This document shows, piece after piece, positions 22,938 through 32,401 of a stretch of 64,000 nucleotides of DNA. Position numbers and translations under genes: made by a program. Every line of letters starts with the position of its first letter. Positions within the stretch are counted from its first letter, which is position 1. Below the pieces are notes generated by a model that made no database searches, was not told the origin of the DNA, and saw only the letters and a list, made by a program, of their open reading frames with translations. Source of the stretch: a virus; IMG/VR virus record IMGVR_UViG_3300022841_000015, positions 1 to 64,000 of that record; one strand, given 5' to 3'.

Positions 22938-24343
22938 TGGAGTTTACAACAGAACAACATAACATTATCGATCATGTAATAAATAACCCAGTAACTCCTG
23001 ACAAATATGGAAATATAACACTTGTACCAGCTAGTGCTGGCTGTGGTAAGACGTTTATAGGTAAAGAGATAGTATCACGGCTTAACCCACGTAAAGGTCT
23101 TTACACAGCATTTAATAAAGCCATAGTGCTTGAATCCGAAGAGAAATTCAGCAACTACGATGTGGAGTGTAAAACATTTCATGCACTAGCTTATAAATTT
23201 GTAAAACCAAAAAGAGGTATGCAAGAACTTAGCTACAATGACATAAAAGAAAAAATTACTTACCCTGACAAAGCACTTGTACTGGAAGTTATAAACTTAT
23301 TTTTTGTTTCTAGTTCATTAGATATGTATGACTTTTTTGAAGAGTATTTTTTTAAAAGAGATGATCTTATACCTATAGCAAGTAAATATGTTAACTTGAT
23401 GATAGATAGAAAAATACCTATGAGTTTTAATTTTCTACTAAAGTACTTACATTTAATGCTAGTAGAAGGAACTTCATGTAAATACGATATAGTTATTCTT
23501 GATGAAATTAATGATGTTACTGCAGTTCAATTAGAAATATTCAAATTAATTGAATCACCTATAAAAATAGGTCTTGGAGAATCTAACCAAGCTATTTATA
23601 AATTCTTGAATCTTAAAGATGGTTTTGATGAACTACATGAAGCAGTCCAACTACCTCTAACAAATTCTTTTAGGTGTAGTATTGATATTGCAAAAAATAT
23701 TGAAAAGTTTATGAAAACTTACGTAAAACATGATTTCCTGTTTACAGGTACATCTAACCCTGTGAAAAATGGAAATACACTTTACGTTACAATGACAAAT
23801 GCGGCTATTATATTTTTAATAAAAGAGTTTATTAGTATAAACAAAGGGTTTACGTTACTAAGAAAAATATCAGATATATTTGCTTATCCTTTAGCTATTG
23901 TAAGTGCTTCATCAGGTAAAGAAGTATACCAATATAAATATAAGTTTTTAGAAAAAGAGTATAAAAAATATAAAAAAGACCAATCAGATAAAACATCATT
24001 TTTTTCTTATTTAATAGAAGAAATCGGTGATCAAGAAACAGAATCTGCAATCTCTTTACTATCCACTTTAGCTGCAAATAAAACAAATATATTTGATTTG
24101 TATAAAAAAGCTAAGTTTGTTAAAGCAGATTCAAAATATACTATTGCAACTGTGTTTACTTCTAAAGGTTTAGAATTTGAAACAGTTAACATTAATAATG
24201 ATATGAACAGTGCTGTTGGCAGAGTAATTGAGAATGGTGGTGTACAGTCAGAAGATGACTTAGTTATTATGAGAGCATATTATGTTGCTACTAGCCGGGC
24301 TGGAGTCAACCTAAATAACGCAATATTCTTAAAAATACAGTAG
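22937..24343 (+). CDS. Superfamily 1 (UvrD/Dda-type) DNA helicase
   Basis: A 468-residue protein. Walker A: PASAGCGKTF (31-40). Motif Ia-like region TAFNKAIVLES and CKTFHALAYKF. Walker B IVILDEIND (about 185). Motif III-like GLGESNQAIYKF, motif IV-type LTNSFRCS, motif V-like FTSKGLEFETV and motif VI-like YYVATSRAGVN near the C-terminus. It would unwind DNA during replication or recombination. Motif VI carries VATSR, as in UvrD-type enzymes. Confidence 0.85.
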   Translation: MEFTTEQHNIIDHVINNPVTPDKYGNITLVPASAGCGKTFIGKEIVSRLNPRKGLYTAFNKAIVLESEEKFSNYDVECKTFHALAYKFVKPKRGMQELSYNDIKEKITYPDKALVLEVINLFFVSSSLDMYDFFEEYFFKRDDLIPIASKYVNLMIDRKIPMSFNFLLKYLHLMLVEGTSCKYDIVILDEINDVTAVQLEIFKLIESPIKIGLGESNQAIYKFLNLKDGFDELHEAVQLPLTNSFRCSIDIAKNIEKFMKTYVKHDFLFTGTSNPVKNGNTLYVTMTNAAIIFLIKEFISINKGFTLLRKISDIFAYPLAIVSASSGKEVYQYKYKFLEKEYKKYKKDQSDKTSFFSYLIEEIGDQETESAISLLSTLAANKTNIFDLYKKAKFVKADSKYTIATVFTSKGLEFETVNINNDMNSAVGRVIENGGVQSEDDLVIMRAYYVATSRAGVNLNNAIFLKIQ

Positions 24344-24353
24344 GCTAAAATCT

Positions 24354-24599
24354 ATGAATAACGCAAAAAATATGAACTTAGGATCATTATCAACATACGA
24401 AATACAAGGATTAGCATTAGATAACACATCCTTTCTTGAGGAGCTTGGTAGAAGATGTTTGAAACTAAACCTAGATTGTTATGATAAGGATTCAACTTGT
24501 TATCATGAAGAAGAATGTAACGAGCTTAAAGATGAGATAAGCAACCTACAACAAGAATCAGCACTGTGTGCGGAATGTGGAGAAGACCTTGATACATAA
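24354..24599 (+). CDS. Small Cys-containing protein of unknown function
   Basis: An 81-residue protein. The N-terminal half has LSTYEIQGLALDNTSFLEEL. Cysteines cluster in CYDKDSTCYHEEEC and a C-terminal CAECGED, suggesting a metal site. Acidic overall. No family recognised. Confidence 0.55.
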   Translation: MNNAKNMNLGSLSTYEIQGLALDNTSFLEELGRRCLKLNLDCYDKDSTCYHEEECNELKDEISNLQQESALCAECGEDLDT

Positions 24600-24630
24600 A
24601 ACAATATTATTTACTTAAAATAAAAATTAC

Positions 24631-24670
24631 GCAGTCACTCACTCTGCATAATAACTTAAATTTAGTGAGT
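24631..24670 (+). promoter_or_regulatory. Possible pseudoknot leader of the 24691 gene
   Basis: GCAG (24631-24634) pairs with CTGC (24644-24647), and the ACTCACT in that loop (24637-24643) can pair with AGTGAGT (24664-24670), giving an H-type pseudoknot about 20 bases before the start codon. The first stem is short, so this is tentative. Confidence 0.3.
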
Positions 24671-24690
24671 ACCTTTAAAGGAAAATAAAA

Positions 24691-25041
24691 ATGTCAATTA
24701 GTAATATTTTAGAACAGAAAAAAGAAGATCTTTCAGATGCTGAGAAAATTAAAGCAATTGCTGAAATTGTAAGTCAAGCACGTAAAAGTTATGGAAATTC
24801 AGATGCAGTTGTTACTTCACCTGAAATTAACACAACTGATGGTGTTGTAGAATTACAGTTTGTTTCGGTTGAGACAAAACTATCTCTGGTTAAACAAGAA
24901 GTAGTAGCTATCAAAATGGCTGCAATCGAGTTTGAAAAAAGTAATGAAGGTGTTAACCGTGACAAAATGGTAGAGCAATTGCTTGCTACATCACCCATTA
25001 TGGTAAACCTTGCTGACACAGCTAAGTTTTCTTACTTGTAA
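24691..25041 (+). CDS. Protein of unknown function
   Basis: A 116-residue protein with AAAGGAAAA upstream. Helical N-terminus (LEQKKEDLSDAEKIKAIAEI), a central beta segment (GVVELQFVSVETKLSLV) and a helical end. No family recognised. It sits directly ahead of the gene with an in-frame stop. Confidence 0.55.
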   Translation: MSISNILEQKKEDLSDAEKIKAIAEIVSQARKSYGNSDAVVTSPEINTTDGVVELQFVSVETKLSLVKQEVVAIKMAAIEFEKSNEGVNRDKMVEQLLATSPIMVNLADTAKFSYL

Positions 25042-25074
25042 GCTTTAACTAAATAATATTAAGAGGTAGTAGTA

Positions 25075-25971
25075 ATGTTTTTATCATTTGTAAAAAAAGA
25101 TGCTTCTGAGCTAGAAGTAGTAGCAAAGATTCGTGGTAAGTACAAAACACTGCCTTTTGATATTATTTTAAGATTGTTACTGATTTATAAAACTATAGGT
25201 TTAAAAGAATTAAACCTAAAAATAGACGAATTTGCTAATAAAATAACTAACCAGTCTTTATCTAACTACTGTGACAGTTACGGTAATGAAGAACAGGATC
25301 TTTATTTTAATATAACTAAAGTGCTGCCTTTTTATGAGCATTTTTATTTTAGAGATGATTTAAAAAATTTGTTAATAAAAGACGCTTTGCGTTTTGTTTT
25401 TGCTATAAAACAAAACACTTTAGGTTTATTTGACACAAAAGTAAATGATATATTTGATGTACAAAAAAATTTACATATTTCTATAGCTTGGATAATACAA
25501 GAACAAGATGCTGTATTTGCTCATTTACCTAATCATATAAATCTAAGCAGCAATAACTTTGATCAAATTGTTGAATTCAGTAATCTTAGCAATTTAAAAA
25601 TTCAAATAATTAATACAATAATTTTAGATGCTGCACGAGAAAAAAAGTACAAGTTTGTGTTTAACGAAAATTATAAAAAATCTTTTCCTGACGTTACCAG
25701 TGAGTTAGAAAAAACTACAAAATATAAAACTGAATCAGGTCAAGTAACAGAAACAACATCAGCAAGTGCACCGGGAAGCCAAGATGCAATACTGCCAGAT
25801 GGGTCAATTTATGATTATAAAACTGTGGAAAAACCTTAATTACCAAGACCTGAATTAAAATTTGGTAAAGGATACGATGATGTAAAAAAATATAATTCTC
25901 CTGAATCAGTAGTAAAAATTGCTAAAAAGAAATCACAAATTATTTACGACAACGACGACATACCTTTTTAA
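25075..25971 (+). CDS. Unknown protein; frame continues past an in-frame TAA
   Basis: The frame from ATG 25075 gives 254 residues, ending ...YDYKTVEKP at TAA 25837-25839. It continues without a shift for 43 more sense codons (LPRPELKFGKGYDDVKKYNS ... YDNDDIPF) to TAA 25969-25971, and no internal start is available. The first part is helical with hydrophobic patches (LPFDIILRLLLIYKTIGLKE). Either a nonsense mutation truncated the protein, or the stop is read through. No family recognised. It precedes the MoxR gene by 11 bases. Confidence 0.6.
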
Positions 25972-25982
25972 GAGAAACAATA

Positions 25983-26762
25983 ATGAAACACCCTAAATAT
26001 GATGAAGTTAAATTACTGGTTGATAATGACATAGCTGTTTTGCTAGTAGGTCCAGCTGGTAGTGGTAAAACAACTATTATAGAAACAATATCAAAAGAAA
26101 GAGATATGGAGTTTTATGTTATATCTATGACAAGACAAACTACGTTATCTGCACTAATAGGTTTTAAAAATATTAATGGTGACTATACATCTACTGAACT
26201 TAGGAAAGCTGTTGAATTTGGACACTTATTATTAATTGATGAAATAGATGGAGGTGATCCAAATGTCCTACTATGTCTTAATACGTTAGAAAATGGGTTT
26301 ATGTCATTTCCTGACGGCGTTGTCAAAAAACATAAAAATTTCAGATTGTGTGCAACAGCTAACCCAAAAGAAAAACAATACACTGGTAGAGCAGTATTAG
26401 ATGAATCTACGTTAGACAGGTTTGACAATATTTTTATAGATACAGACGCAAACCTAGAAAAAGAAATTGTTGGTGCAACTATTCATGATTGTATGAATGA
26501 TGTACGAAAAGTACTAAAAAACTGGAATCACCAAAAAACAATTTCTATGCGTGATGCAATCCGTTTTAAAAAACGTCATGACATAAAATTGATAGACGGA
26601 TTTGTAGAAAAACTTCTCGATAATGAAGATAGTATGATAGATAAATATAACACTTTAAGAGAAGTTAAAACTTTTATAGTACAAGAGTTATGTCCTACAG
26701 TAGAAATTTTGTACAAAAATATAATGAAATCACAAGGAATATTCAATGAAAACACTACCTAA
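25983..26762 (+). CDS. MoxR-type AAA+ ATPase
   Basis: A 259-residue protein. Walker A: VGPAGSGKTT (22-31). Walker B: LLLIDEIDGG (about 80-88). Sensor 1-like CATANP (about 120) and an arginine-finger-type LDRFDNIF (about 143). The CbbQ/MoxR class remodels proteins together with vWA partners. N4 has a similar ATPase beside a vWA-domain gene, and here it overlaps the next gene by 17 bases, suggesting a two-protein complex. Confidence 0.8.
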   Translation: MKHPKYDEVKLLVDNDIAVLLVGPAGSGKTTIIETISKERDMEFYVISMTRQTTLSALIGFKNINGDYTSTELRKAVEFGHLLLIDEIDGGDPNVLLCLNTLENGFMSFPDGVVKKHKNFRLCATANPKEKQYTGRAVLDESTLDRFDNIFIDTDANLEKEIVGATIHDCMNDVRKVLKNWNHQKTISMRDAIRFKKRHDIKLIDGFVEKLLDNEDSMIDKYNTLREVKTFIVQELCPTVEILYKNIMKSQGIFNENTT

Positions 26763-27546
26763 TATATACCCTGACGTATGGAAAAAAGAGCTAAAGATAG
26801 AAACTTTAGACTATTTACCTTTTCGTAACTTAATGCATTTTAAACATTTTGTATCAAATATTACACAAATTGAAGATAACAAATGTGATGTTTCTTATTC
26901 TGATGCGTTATCTGATTTAATGCTGGGAAAATACGAAAAAGATGATAGTAGATATGAAAGCGTTAGAAACTTAGTGAGAAAAAATCTATTAAAACGTGGA
27001 CTTATTACTCAAGAAATTTATGAAAACTTTAAATACTCTACTGATGGTATTGTAGTTGACTATGATGTAGGAAAATATGCAGCTGGTGAACCTGATTGTG
27101 TTATTACACCTTCAGTACAATATGTAGATTTTTTTCATGAACTTTATATAAATATATCTTATAGATATGATATTAGTGATATTGATATTTCTAAAAATAT
27201 TAATAAATTGTTGGCTACTATCGAAGAACTAGAGCGTCAACATATATTCATTAAAATTACTTTAATACTAGCTTGTAGAGAAATTAACAACAAAAACAAT
27301 TTCCTGTCTGTAATACCTTTATTTTCTCATAGAGAATTTAAAACAGTAGAAATTATGTCTTCAGTTTTAAATAATAGACTGTTGAGAAAATTCTTTTTTG
27401 CTATATTTGAAAATAAGTATGGTGATGAATTATCAGATTTTTATGGAAGAGTACTAAAAGTATCTGACTCTTTATCATTAAATGATGAATTTAATGAAAT
27501 AGAATTCTTTACTGAAATTAAAGACACTGTTGAAAGGAGATTATAA
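26746..27546 (+). CDS. MoxR-associated protein, possibly degenerate vWA-like
   Basis: A 266-residue protein. It has a conserved central GKYAAGEPDCVITPS and a Rossmann-like run YINISYRYDISDIDIS, IFIKITLILACREI and FLSVIPLFSHRE. The order of strands and the pairing with a MoxR ATPase resemble the vWA-like partner of N4-type phages, but no MIDAS (DxSxS) is visible. Function unknown. Confidence 0.5.
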   Translation: MKTLPNIYPDVWKKELKIETLDYLPFRNLMHFKHFVSNITQIEDNKCDVSYSDALSDLMLGKYEKDDSRYESVRNLVRKNLLKRGLITQEIYENFKYSTDGIVVDYDVGKYAAGEPDCVITPSVQYVDFFHELYINISYRYDISDIDISKNINKLLATIEELERQHIFIKITLILACREINNKNNFLSVIPLFSHREFKTVEIMSSVLNNRLLRKFFFAIFENKYGDELSDFYGRVLKVSDSLSLNDEFNEIEFFTEIKDTVERRL

Positions 27547-28964
27547 TGAGTACTATTGATATGCTTGAAAGTTATGTAAAAAGCAAAACTTCATCTTTAT
27601 CAAATTTTCCTATTATTGTTAAAAAAGGTATAAACACTATATCTGGTGAAGCTCCTTTTAAACTAAAATTAGCTATTGTTCTTTCTGAACTAGTTACTTT
27701 ATCTTCACACCTAAGAAAACCTATAGTGTTGTTTGACGGCACATTAGTTCCTACTAATGCTATTACGTTTGCTTTGTGTGGTTCTGGCGAAGGTAAAGAT
27801 AAAGCAGTAAATGCTGTAAGAAAATCTTTAAAAGAAGCTTATTATAAACTAGAAGAAAAACGTAAAGAGTATGCTGAAGAAAAAGCTAAGAATGACGCTA
27901 TAATACATGGTGAGTCACGAGAAGATTGGCAAAAATATTACTCAGCACCTAAGCCTTTACAAGCTGGTCTTGGCACTGTTGAAGGGCTAACAAGCCATTT
28001 TGCTAGTATAGAGTCAAACCCTTTAGGTGCAGGAAGTATCATGAGCACTGAAATTGGTAGTGAGTTACAAACTAATGGATCTATTATGGAAATTTTTAAA
28101 GTAATTTCTGTTGCTTATGATCTAGGTGCTATAGCAGCAAAAATAATTAAATCTTCAGAAAATCAAACAGCTTCAATATTAAGTTTACCTGTAAACGCTT
28201 TACTGTTTGGCTCACAAGAAGCTTTACTATTTAATAATGATGTAAAATCAAAGTTTAAGCTTGTGTTTAATACACAATTAGCTAGAAGATCAATATTCTC
28301 GTTTACACCCGGAACTTCTCCAAGAAAACAAATAAACTCTGTAGAAGAGTTATATAAAATAAGAGAAAAAGAACGTGATCGTGTAGTAGCTAGTCAAGAA
28401 GAGTTAAACAACTTTACTTCAAATTTAGTAGATGTAACAAATCAAGAACCTTTAACTGTGAGCAAAGACGCTAATAAACTATTTGATGTTTATATGGAAT
28501 ACAACTCTATGAAATCTGATGAGTTATCAAATAAGTACCCAATATCAAAACTTAGCCGTAGGCACAAACAATGGCTAGCTTTAAAGTTAGCTGGTAGTTA
28601 TGCAATACTAAATCATGAAGATCATGTATCAGAACAAACTTATGCTTACGCTATAAATACTGTTGAATTTTTATCAGATGACTTAAAACTATTTGAAATA
28701 GAGTTAATTAAAGAACCTTATGAGCAATTAGCTGATTTATGTGCAACTAATGCAGAAGATGGCAAGTTTACTATGTCACTTCACGATTTACGTAAAATGG
28801 GGTATATAACTGGTACAGGCTCATCTAAGAATAAAATATTAGATTTAGCAACATTAGTTAACAGTTACGACCAAGAAGCCAGTTACACAGGTAACCCAGA
28901 TTCAATCAGTTATCAGCAAACTATGAAAACTGATGTAATCGGAGTTTCTTATATTATATTTTAG
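27546..28964 (+). CDS. DUF3987-type replication ATPase / helicase-like protein
   Basis: A 472-residue protein. The Walker A-like ALCGSGEGKDKA (76-87) is followed by a long charged helix and a HEXA-like GAGSIMSTEIGSEL acidic element (about 174-187). Later segments include LPVNALLFGSQEALL and ARRSIFSFTPG. This is the pattern of DUF3987/RepA-like RecA-fold ATPases beside phage primases, probably the replicative helicase (N4 gp42 counterpart). It overlaps the previous gene by one base. Confidence 0.6.
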   Translation: MSTIDMLESYVKSKTSSLSNFPIIVKKGINTISGEAPFKLKLAIVLSELVTLSSHLRKPIVLFDGTLVPTNAITFALCGSGEGKDKAVNAVRKSLKEAYYKLEEKRKEYAEEKAKNDAIIHGESREDWQKYYSAPKPLQAGLGTVEGLTSHFASIESNPLGAGSIMSTEIGSELQTNGSIMEIFKVISVAYDLGAIAAKIIKSSENQTASILSLPVNALLFGSQEALLFNNDVKSKFKLVFNTQLARRSIFSFTPGTSPRKQINSVEELYKIREKERDRVVASQEELNNFTSNLVDVTNQEPLTVSKDANKLFDVYMEYNSMKSDELSNKYPISKLSRRHKQWLALKLAGSYAILNHEDHVSEQTYAYAINTVEFLSDDLKLFEIELIKEPYEQLADLCATNAEDGKFTMSLHDLRKMGYITGTGSSKNKILDLATLVNSYDQEASYTGNPDSISYQQTMKTDVIGVSYIIF

Positions 28965-28973
28965 GAAAATAAA

Positions 28974-29171
28974 ATGTCACTATTTTTAATTTGGACTTTA
29001 TCAATAACTGTATTAATACCTTTGTGTGTATTATGCCATATAATAATTTTTCCTATATGGTTTATAGCAACAACAATAGCAACAACAGTTTCTATTACTA
29101 CTTATCGTGAATCTTTCAGATATTTTTTAAAAGATTTTGTTGTTGAATTGAAAGGATGTTTACCAAAATAA
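28974..29171 (+). CDS. Small two-pass membrane protein
   Basis: A 65-residue protein. Hydrophobic spans at about residues 3-25 (LFLIWTLSITVLIPLCVLC) and 26-45 (IIIFPIWFIATTIATTVSI), then a basic or polar tail. AGGAAA precedes the ATG. Function unknown. Confidence 0.6.
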   Translation: MSLFLIWTLSITVLIPLCVLCHIIIFPIWFIATTIATTVSITTYRESFRYFLKDFVVELKGCLPK

Positions 29172-29194
29172 AATTAATTAAACTAGGAATAAAA

Positions 29195-29458
29195 ATGAGT
29201 ATTGTATCAGCACAACATGTTAAAGATGTAATAATAGGGTACATTAATGGTAAAACTATTCAAATGTTAAATGTTAATAATATTTGGAGAGATTTAAGTC
29301 ATGCCCCTAATTGGGATTTTTCTAAAGAAAACTACAGAATTAAGCCAGTACCTAAAAAAATTTGGGTACATGATAACCATGAGTATGATTGGTTTGAACC
29401 TAAAAATGACGAAGACTTTAAACCTTTAGGATATAAGTTATTCGAGCAGGTGCTGTAA
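29195..29458 (+). CDS. Small phage protein with YRIKP motif
   Basis: An 87-residue protein; ATG 29195 follows AGGAATAA. The sequence ends in the common phage pattern NYRIKPVPKKIWVHDN, WFEPKND. These proteins are widespread near replication genes and uncharacterised. The start of the frame overlaps the end of the membrane gene if an upstream start is used. Confidence 0.55.
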   Translation: MSIVSAQHVKDVIIGYINGKTIQMLNVNNIWRDLSHAPNWDFSKENYRIKPVPKKIWVHDNHEYDWFEPKNDEDFKPLGYKLFEQVL

Positions 29459-29460
29459 TC

Positions 29461-30237
29461 ATGACACAAGACATGAAAGAGTACATGAAGGTAAACTGCT
29501 CAAAAGGGTATACTTATGAAGAAGCTAAGTTTGAAGAATTACCTTCTGGTATTCTAGAATCTAACGCTGCTTATAGTCCTTTTAGGTTTGCAGGTGGTAT
29601 TAGGTCAAAGTCTAATATTGAAGGTGGTGCCAAGTTTGTTGTACTTGATATTGATAAATCTATGTTAACTGATTTAGAAACGCATACATTATTAAACGAG
29701 TATAATCATCATATTGCTAGAACTAGTGATCCAGATAACGAATATAAATTTCGTGTGCTTATAGAGCTAGATTCTATAGTAGATGTTGAAGATCGTATGT
29801 GGTCTGTATTTATTGAAGAAATAGGTATTGAGCTAGGTATTGTTATAGATAATCTACCTAAAAGTTCTATATTCTTTTCTTACGAAAATCGTGAAATACA
29901 CAGTCAAACAGAAGGTACTCCTTTACCTGTTAAGCCATTATTAGATCGTGCTGCTATTCGTTTACGTGATAAACCAAAGCCAGCTAGAGAGTTACCTACT
30001 GCTAGCAAGAAAGCATTATTAGATGATCCACGTACTACTTTTGAATTTGCGTTTAACGCAGAAAAAGGTGAACGTAGTAGATTTCTTTATAGAGCACTAG
30101 CTTACGCAATTGACGTTGGTGCTACTGAAGAATACATCATAGATTTAGCTAATGAAATTAATGATTATTGGACTGATAGTATGGATACAGATAGGTTAGA
30201 AAATACTTTAATTACACCAGCGTTACGTAGGATATAA
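29461..30237 (+). CDS. Archaeo-eukaryotic-type primase domain protein
   Basis: A 258-residue protein. FVVLDIDKS (about 59-67) supplies the DxD metal motif of AEP/prim-pol primases. HHIARTSDPDNEYKFRVLIE follows with the conserved TS...FR element, and the C-terminal helical part resembles PriCT. It would make primers beside the DUF3987-type ATPase, in the order of N4 gp42-gp43. Confidence 0.65.
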   Translation: MTQDMKEYMKVNCSKGYTYEEAKFEELPSGILESNAAYSPFRFAGGIRSKSNIEGGAKFVVLDIDKSMLTDLETHTLLNEYNHHIARTSDPDNEYKFRVLIELDSIVDVEDRMWSVFIEEIGIELGIVIDNLPKSSIFFSYENREIHSQTEGTPLPVKPLLDRAAIRLRDKPKPARELPTASKKALLDDPRTTFEFAFNAEKGERSRFLYRALAYAIDVGATEEYIIDLANEINDYWTDSMDTDRLENTLITPALRRI

Positions 30238-30239
30238 TT

Positions 30240-30473
30240 ATGTCTATTTACTCTCACCCAACTCAAATTACAGAATTAGAAGGTATTTACGTTGTAAAAA
30301 ATAATCAAAAAAATAAGTACGTTTATTTAAGTGTTGTATTTTTTGGTATGAAAAAAGAAATTTTTAAAAGTCATTTAGATATTGTAAATTATTTAGAAGC
30401 AGCAGATGTTTCCGAAGATGATTTATTTTTTAATAAAAATGAAACTTTAGATTCTGTATTTTTAGAAGCATAA
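30240..30473 (+). CDS. Small protein of unknown function
   Basis: A 77-residue protein starting two bases after the primase stop. Beta-rich middle (GIYVVKNNQKNKYVYLSVVF) and an acidic C-terminus (AADVSEDDLFFNKNETLDSV). No family recognised. Confidence 0.5.
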   Translation: MSIYSHPTQITELEGIYVVKNNQKNKYVYLSVVFFGMKKEIFKSHLDIVNYLEAADVSEDDLFFNKNETLDSVFLEA

Positions 30474-30493
30474 AATAAAAATGGAGAATAACA

Positions 30494-31075
30494 ATGTTTG
30501 CAAAACGTGTAATCAAAAAAATAAAACCTACAGATGTGAGTATTCTTACTCAATCTAATGTTCCTAAACCTTTACATGGGTTAAATCCTAGAACACTTTT
30601 AGGAAAAATTTGGTGGGATAAAACTAGGTTTAAAGCACAAGAATGCTATGGCTATAAATGTGCTGCATGTGGTGTAGATAAAGAAAACGCTAAAGAACAT
30701 CAATGGTTAGAAGGACATGAAGCTTGGAATATAAATTATCAAACAGGTATTTGTGAAGTAACAGAAATACTGCCTTTATGCCACTACTGTCATAACTTTA
30801 TTCATAGCGGTAGGTTAGTTGTTACAGCAAGTAGAAAAAAAGCTGTTGACGTTATTACTCATGGAATTGCATTGCTAGCTGAAACTAAACTTAAAGTATT
30901 CCCCGGGACGCTTATAGTTGCAAACAGATTAGGCATTGACACAAAAGAATTAAGATCTTACGCTCTGCCGTCAAATCTTTATTGGTCAGATTATAAAATG
31001 AAGTTAAACGGAAAACTGTACGACAGTTTGTACAAAAATTACGAAGAATGGGAAAATCATTATGTGGGAATATGA
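30494..31075 (+). CDS. HNH-type nuclease family protein
   Basis: A 193-residue protein. The conserved lead PLHGLNPRTLLGKIWWDKTR is followed by CAACGVDKENA, LEGHEAWNI and LPLCHYCHNFIHSGRL. Two CxxC pairs and the GHE...H..HNFIHSG arrangement fit a zinc-stabilised HNH fold known as a recurrent phage gene. It overlaps the next gene by 14 bases. Confidence 0.65.
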   Translation: MFAKRVIKKIKPTDVSILTQSNVPKPLHGLNPRTLLGKIWWDKTRFKAQECYGYKCAACGVDKENAKEHQWLEGHEAWNINYQTGICEVTEILPLCHYCHNFIHSGRLVVTASRKKAVDVITHGIALLAETKLKVFPGTLIVANRLGIDTKELRSYALPSNLYWSDYKMKLNGKLYDSLYKNYEEWENHYVGI

Positions 31076-31715
31076 AGGAACACCAATTAATTTTCACGAA
31101 GATTTACACGAGTACTGTGTAGCAATTGTCTACGAAATAACATTTAAAGGTGGCAAGAAATACATAGGTAAAAAGCAAGTAAGATCTTTGCGTAGATTAA
31201 AAGCAACTAAAAAACAATTAGCTATTCGTAAAAACTATAAACGTGTAGAAATGAAAAACATACCTTTTATAGATTACGCAGGTACGTCTGAATTTACTGA
31301 AAATTTAGTGCCTGTAAAAAAAGAAATACTTCATCAATGCAGCAACAAAAAAACAGCAACTTACTTAGAAGCTGGTGAAATGTTTCATGTAAATGCAATA
31401 TTTAACACAGACTATTTAAACAAAAATATTCAAGGTTGTTATTTTGATAATTCACTAGATGGTTTGATTGATATAGAAGCTGAAATAGAAATGCTAACAG
31501 TAGAAAAATTTACAAGAAAAACAGCAATAATTGAACATAATATTGAGTACTCTGTACCAAAAGACGAATGGTACGCTTTAATAGATGCAGGTGTAGATCC
31601 AGAAGAAGCATTCCAACAATTAAACCAAATAGTAGATACTAAAATACGTTTTGTAGACTGTAAAACTGATTTAGTTGAGTCAATACAAATTCACAGCACT
31701 GAATTTATCTGGTAG
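31062..31715 (+). CDS. Putative GIY-YIG-like (Seg-type) endonuclease
   Basis: A 217-residue protein. VYEITFKGGKKYIGKKQV (about 23-40) is the GIY-YIG-like core, followed by basic helices, DYAGTSEFTENLV and ATYLEAGEMFHVNAIFNTDY with a conserved glutamate. This is close to putative Seg-like homing endonucleases. Following an HNH-type gene directly, it suggests a stacked pair of mobile nucleases. Confidence 0.6.
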   Translation: MWEYEGTPINFHEDLHEYCVAIVYEITFKGGKKYIGKKQVRSLRRLKATKKQLAIRKNYKRVEMKNIPFIDYAGTSEFTENLVPVKKEILHQCSNKKTATYLEAGEMFHVNAIFNTDYLNKNIQGCYFDNSLDGLIDIEAEIEMLTVEKFTRKTAIIEHNIEYSVPKDEWYALIDAGVDPEEAFQQLNQIVDTKIRFVDCKTDLVESIQIHSTEFIW

Positions 31716-31757
31716 CAACTATTCCTTAAAACTAGGGGGTATAAATAGGAAGTTAAA

Positions 31758-31988
31758 ATGAATATAAAAGAAATAAGTAAAGATATAGAAATTCTTCTAA
31801 GTGCAATGTATGACGCAATGATAACAAAATCACTTGCACCAGAAGAATACGATATTAATAATTACGAAGAAAAACACCGCAGTTTCATAAATAACTATGT
31901 AGAAAAAAGCTCTGGTATGACTTGTGCTGAAGTGTTAATCAGCTATTTACAATTTAATAATCTTTTAATTGAAGGTATTGCAGAATGA
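31758..31988 (+). CDS. Small helical protein of unknown function
   Basis: A 76-residue protein. Helical throughout (ISKDIEILLSAMYDAMITKS, CAEVLISYLQFNNLLIEG). It overlaps the nucleotidyltransferase-like gene by four bases, so they are probably co-expressed; it could be its partner. No family recognised. Confidence 0.5.
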   Translation: MNIKEISKDIEILLSAMYDAMITKSLAPEEYDINNYEEKHRSFINNYVEKSSGMTCAEVLISYLQFNNLLIEGIAE

Positions 31989-32401
31989 AAACAGTTCATC
32001 AAATAACTTTACAACTTTTACGTAACAAAAATTCAGTATTGTTTGGATCTCAATCTTTAGAGCTAGACAACTGCGATGATACTGACATAGCAATAATGCT
32101 TAGTGACTTGCCTGAAGAATTAAAACATTTACAAGTTTTTAGTCCAGAAAACTATTTTACTGTTCTTCCATTTGGTTGTATTGGTTTTATACGCATTACT
32201 GATCAAATAAAAGATTTTTACGAAAAACCAAATCATATTGATATATTGTTATTCAATAACAAACTAGGTCTTAGTGTTATTTCAGGTGTTGTAAGAGATT
32301 TAAAAAGTATTCCTAAATTTTACGTAACAGAAAAAAAAGTTAGAATAAAACTGTACGAAATAGGTATAACTTACTATAACAAAATGGTGGAAAACATCTA
32401 A
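31985..32401 (+). CDS. Nucleotidyltransferase-fold protein
   Basis: A 138-residue protein. VLFGSQSLELDNCDDTDIAIM (about 19-39) has the GS...DxD signature of pol-beta/minimal nucleotidyltransferases, and a third acidic strand, HIDILLF, follows near residue 80. Substrate unknown; relatives modify RNA, proteins or antibiotics, or act in toxin systems. It ends in TAATG with the exonuclease. Confidence 0.6.
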   Translation: MKTVHQITLQLLRNKNSVLFGSQSLELDNCDDTDIAIMLSDLPEELKHLQVFSPENYFTVLPFGCIGFIRITDQIKDFYEKPNHIDILLFNNKLGLSVISGVVRDLKSIPKFYVTEKKVRIKLYEIGITYYNKMVENI

